Shown in pieces: positions 15,091 through 15,118 of a DNA stretch of 15,118 nt. The translations under genes and the position numbers were made by a program. This DNA comes from Tannerellaceae bacterium (lineage in GTDB: Bacteria; Bacteroidota; Bacteroidia; Bacteroidales; Tannerellaceae). Numbering within the stretch: position 1 is the first letter of the stretch; each line of letters starts with the position of its first letter. Under the pieces are notes generated by a model, which was not told where the DNA came from, made no database searches, and saw nothing but the letters and a program-made list of their open reading frames with translations. The stretch spans positions 1 to 15,118 of the forward strand of contig JAITHO010000119.1 in assembly GCA_031279915.1 (NCBI GenBank), in the 5' to 3' direction.

Positions 15091-15118
15091 AGTTAGCTTG
15101 CGAAATGTTTGCTTACGG

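Noticed and set aside
14654..15096. Repeat proteins across array C on either strand
   Set aside because: Several overlapping frames are open for the same reason, and one runs into the 3' end of the yifB/comM-like gene.

Overview
The window looks like chromosome from a member of the Bacteroidales, possibly near Tannerella, Parabacteroides or Porphyromonas. The evidence is the gene content (a LysM/periplasmic-binding-fold protein next to a PorT-like barrel, the order rsfS-ftsH-cdsA, a DUF4369-type thioredoxin lipoprotein, a GlsA/GlsB-type acyltransferase pair). In addition, TAnnTTTG promoter boxes, the Bacteroidetes -7 consensus, lie just upstream of six transcription units. The genus is an inference. 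There is no integrase, transposase, phage gene or CRISPR array, and the genes are mostly housekeeping.

Layout. 1-602: no convincing gene. It holds a tandem array of 42-bp hairpin units (115-307), a leftward intrinsic terminator (308-342) and a leftward promoter-like site (512-540) that together could delimit a small RNA. 603-3061 (+): LysM protein, then an overlapping PorT-like barrel gene. 3099-5944 (-): dsbD then mazG, 2 bp apart. 5945-6686: a second 42-bp array (6017-6429), a terminator, tRNA-Gln(CTG) on the minus strand, and back-to-back promoters for the tRNA and rsfS. 6687-9825 (+): rsfS-ftsH-cdsA, tightly packed. 10049-11908 (+): a glycine-lipid type O-acyltransferase gene broken by one in-frame TAG, then its N-acyltransferase partner. 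12054-14721 (+): thioredoxin-fold lipoprotein and a YifB/ComM-type AAA+ protein. 14734-15090: a third 42-bp array.

How the genes fit together. Much of the window concerns the cell envelope: a peptidoglycan-binding periplasmic protein and an outer-membrane barrel, reductant supply to the periplasm (DsbD) with a possible lipoprotein client (12054-13160), membrane proteolysis (FtsH), CDP-diacylglycerol synthesis (CdsA) and aminolipid synthesis (GlsB with a damaged GlsA). RsfS and MazG serve ribosome silencing and nucleotide clean-up.

The most unusual content is the set of three intergenic arrays. Their sequences differ, but all have a period of exactly 42 bp, and each unit carries a 17-20 bp palindrome preceded by (R)GC. 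In two arrays the stem sequence changes part-way along with paired, palindrome-preserving substitutions while the spacer stays recognisable. This points to a dispersed family of structured repeats under constraint at the level of DNA palindrome or RNA hairpin. The second notable item is the amber codon in the glsA-like gene, which if real should leave the lipid pathway at its N-acyl intermediate.
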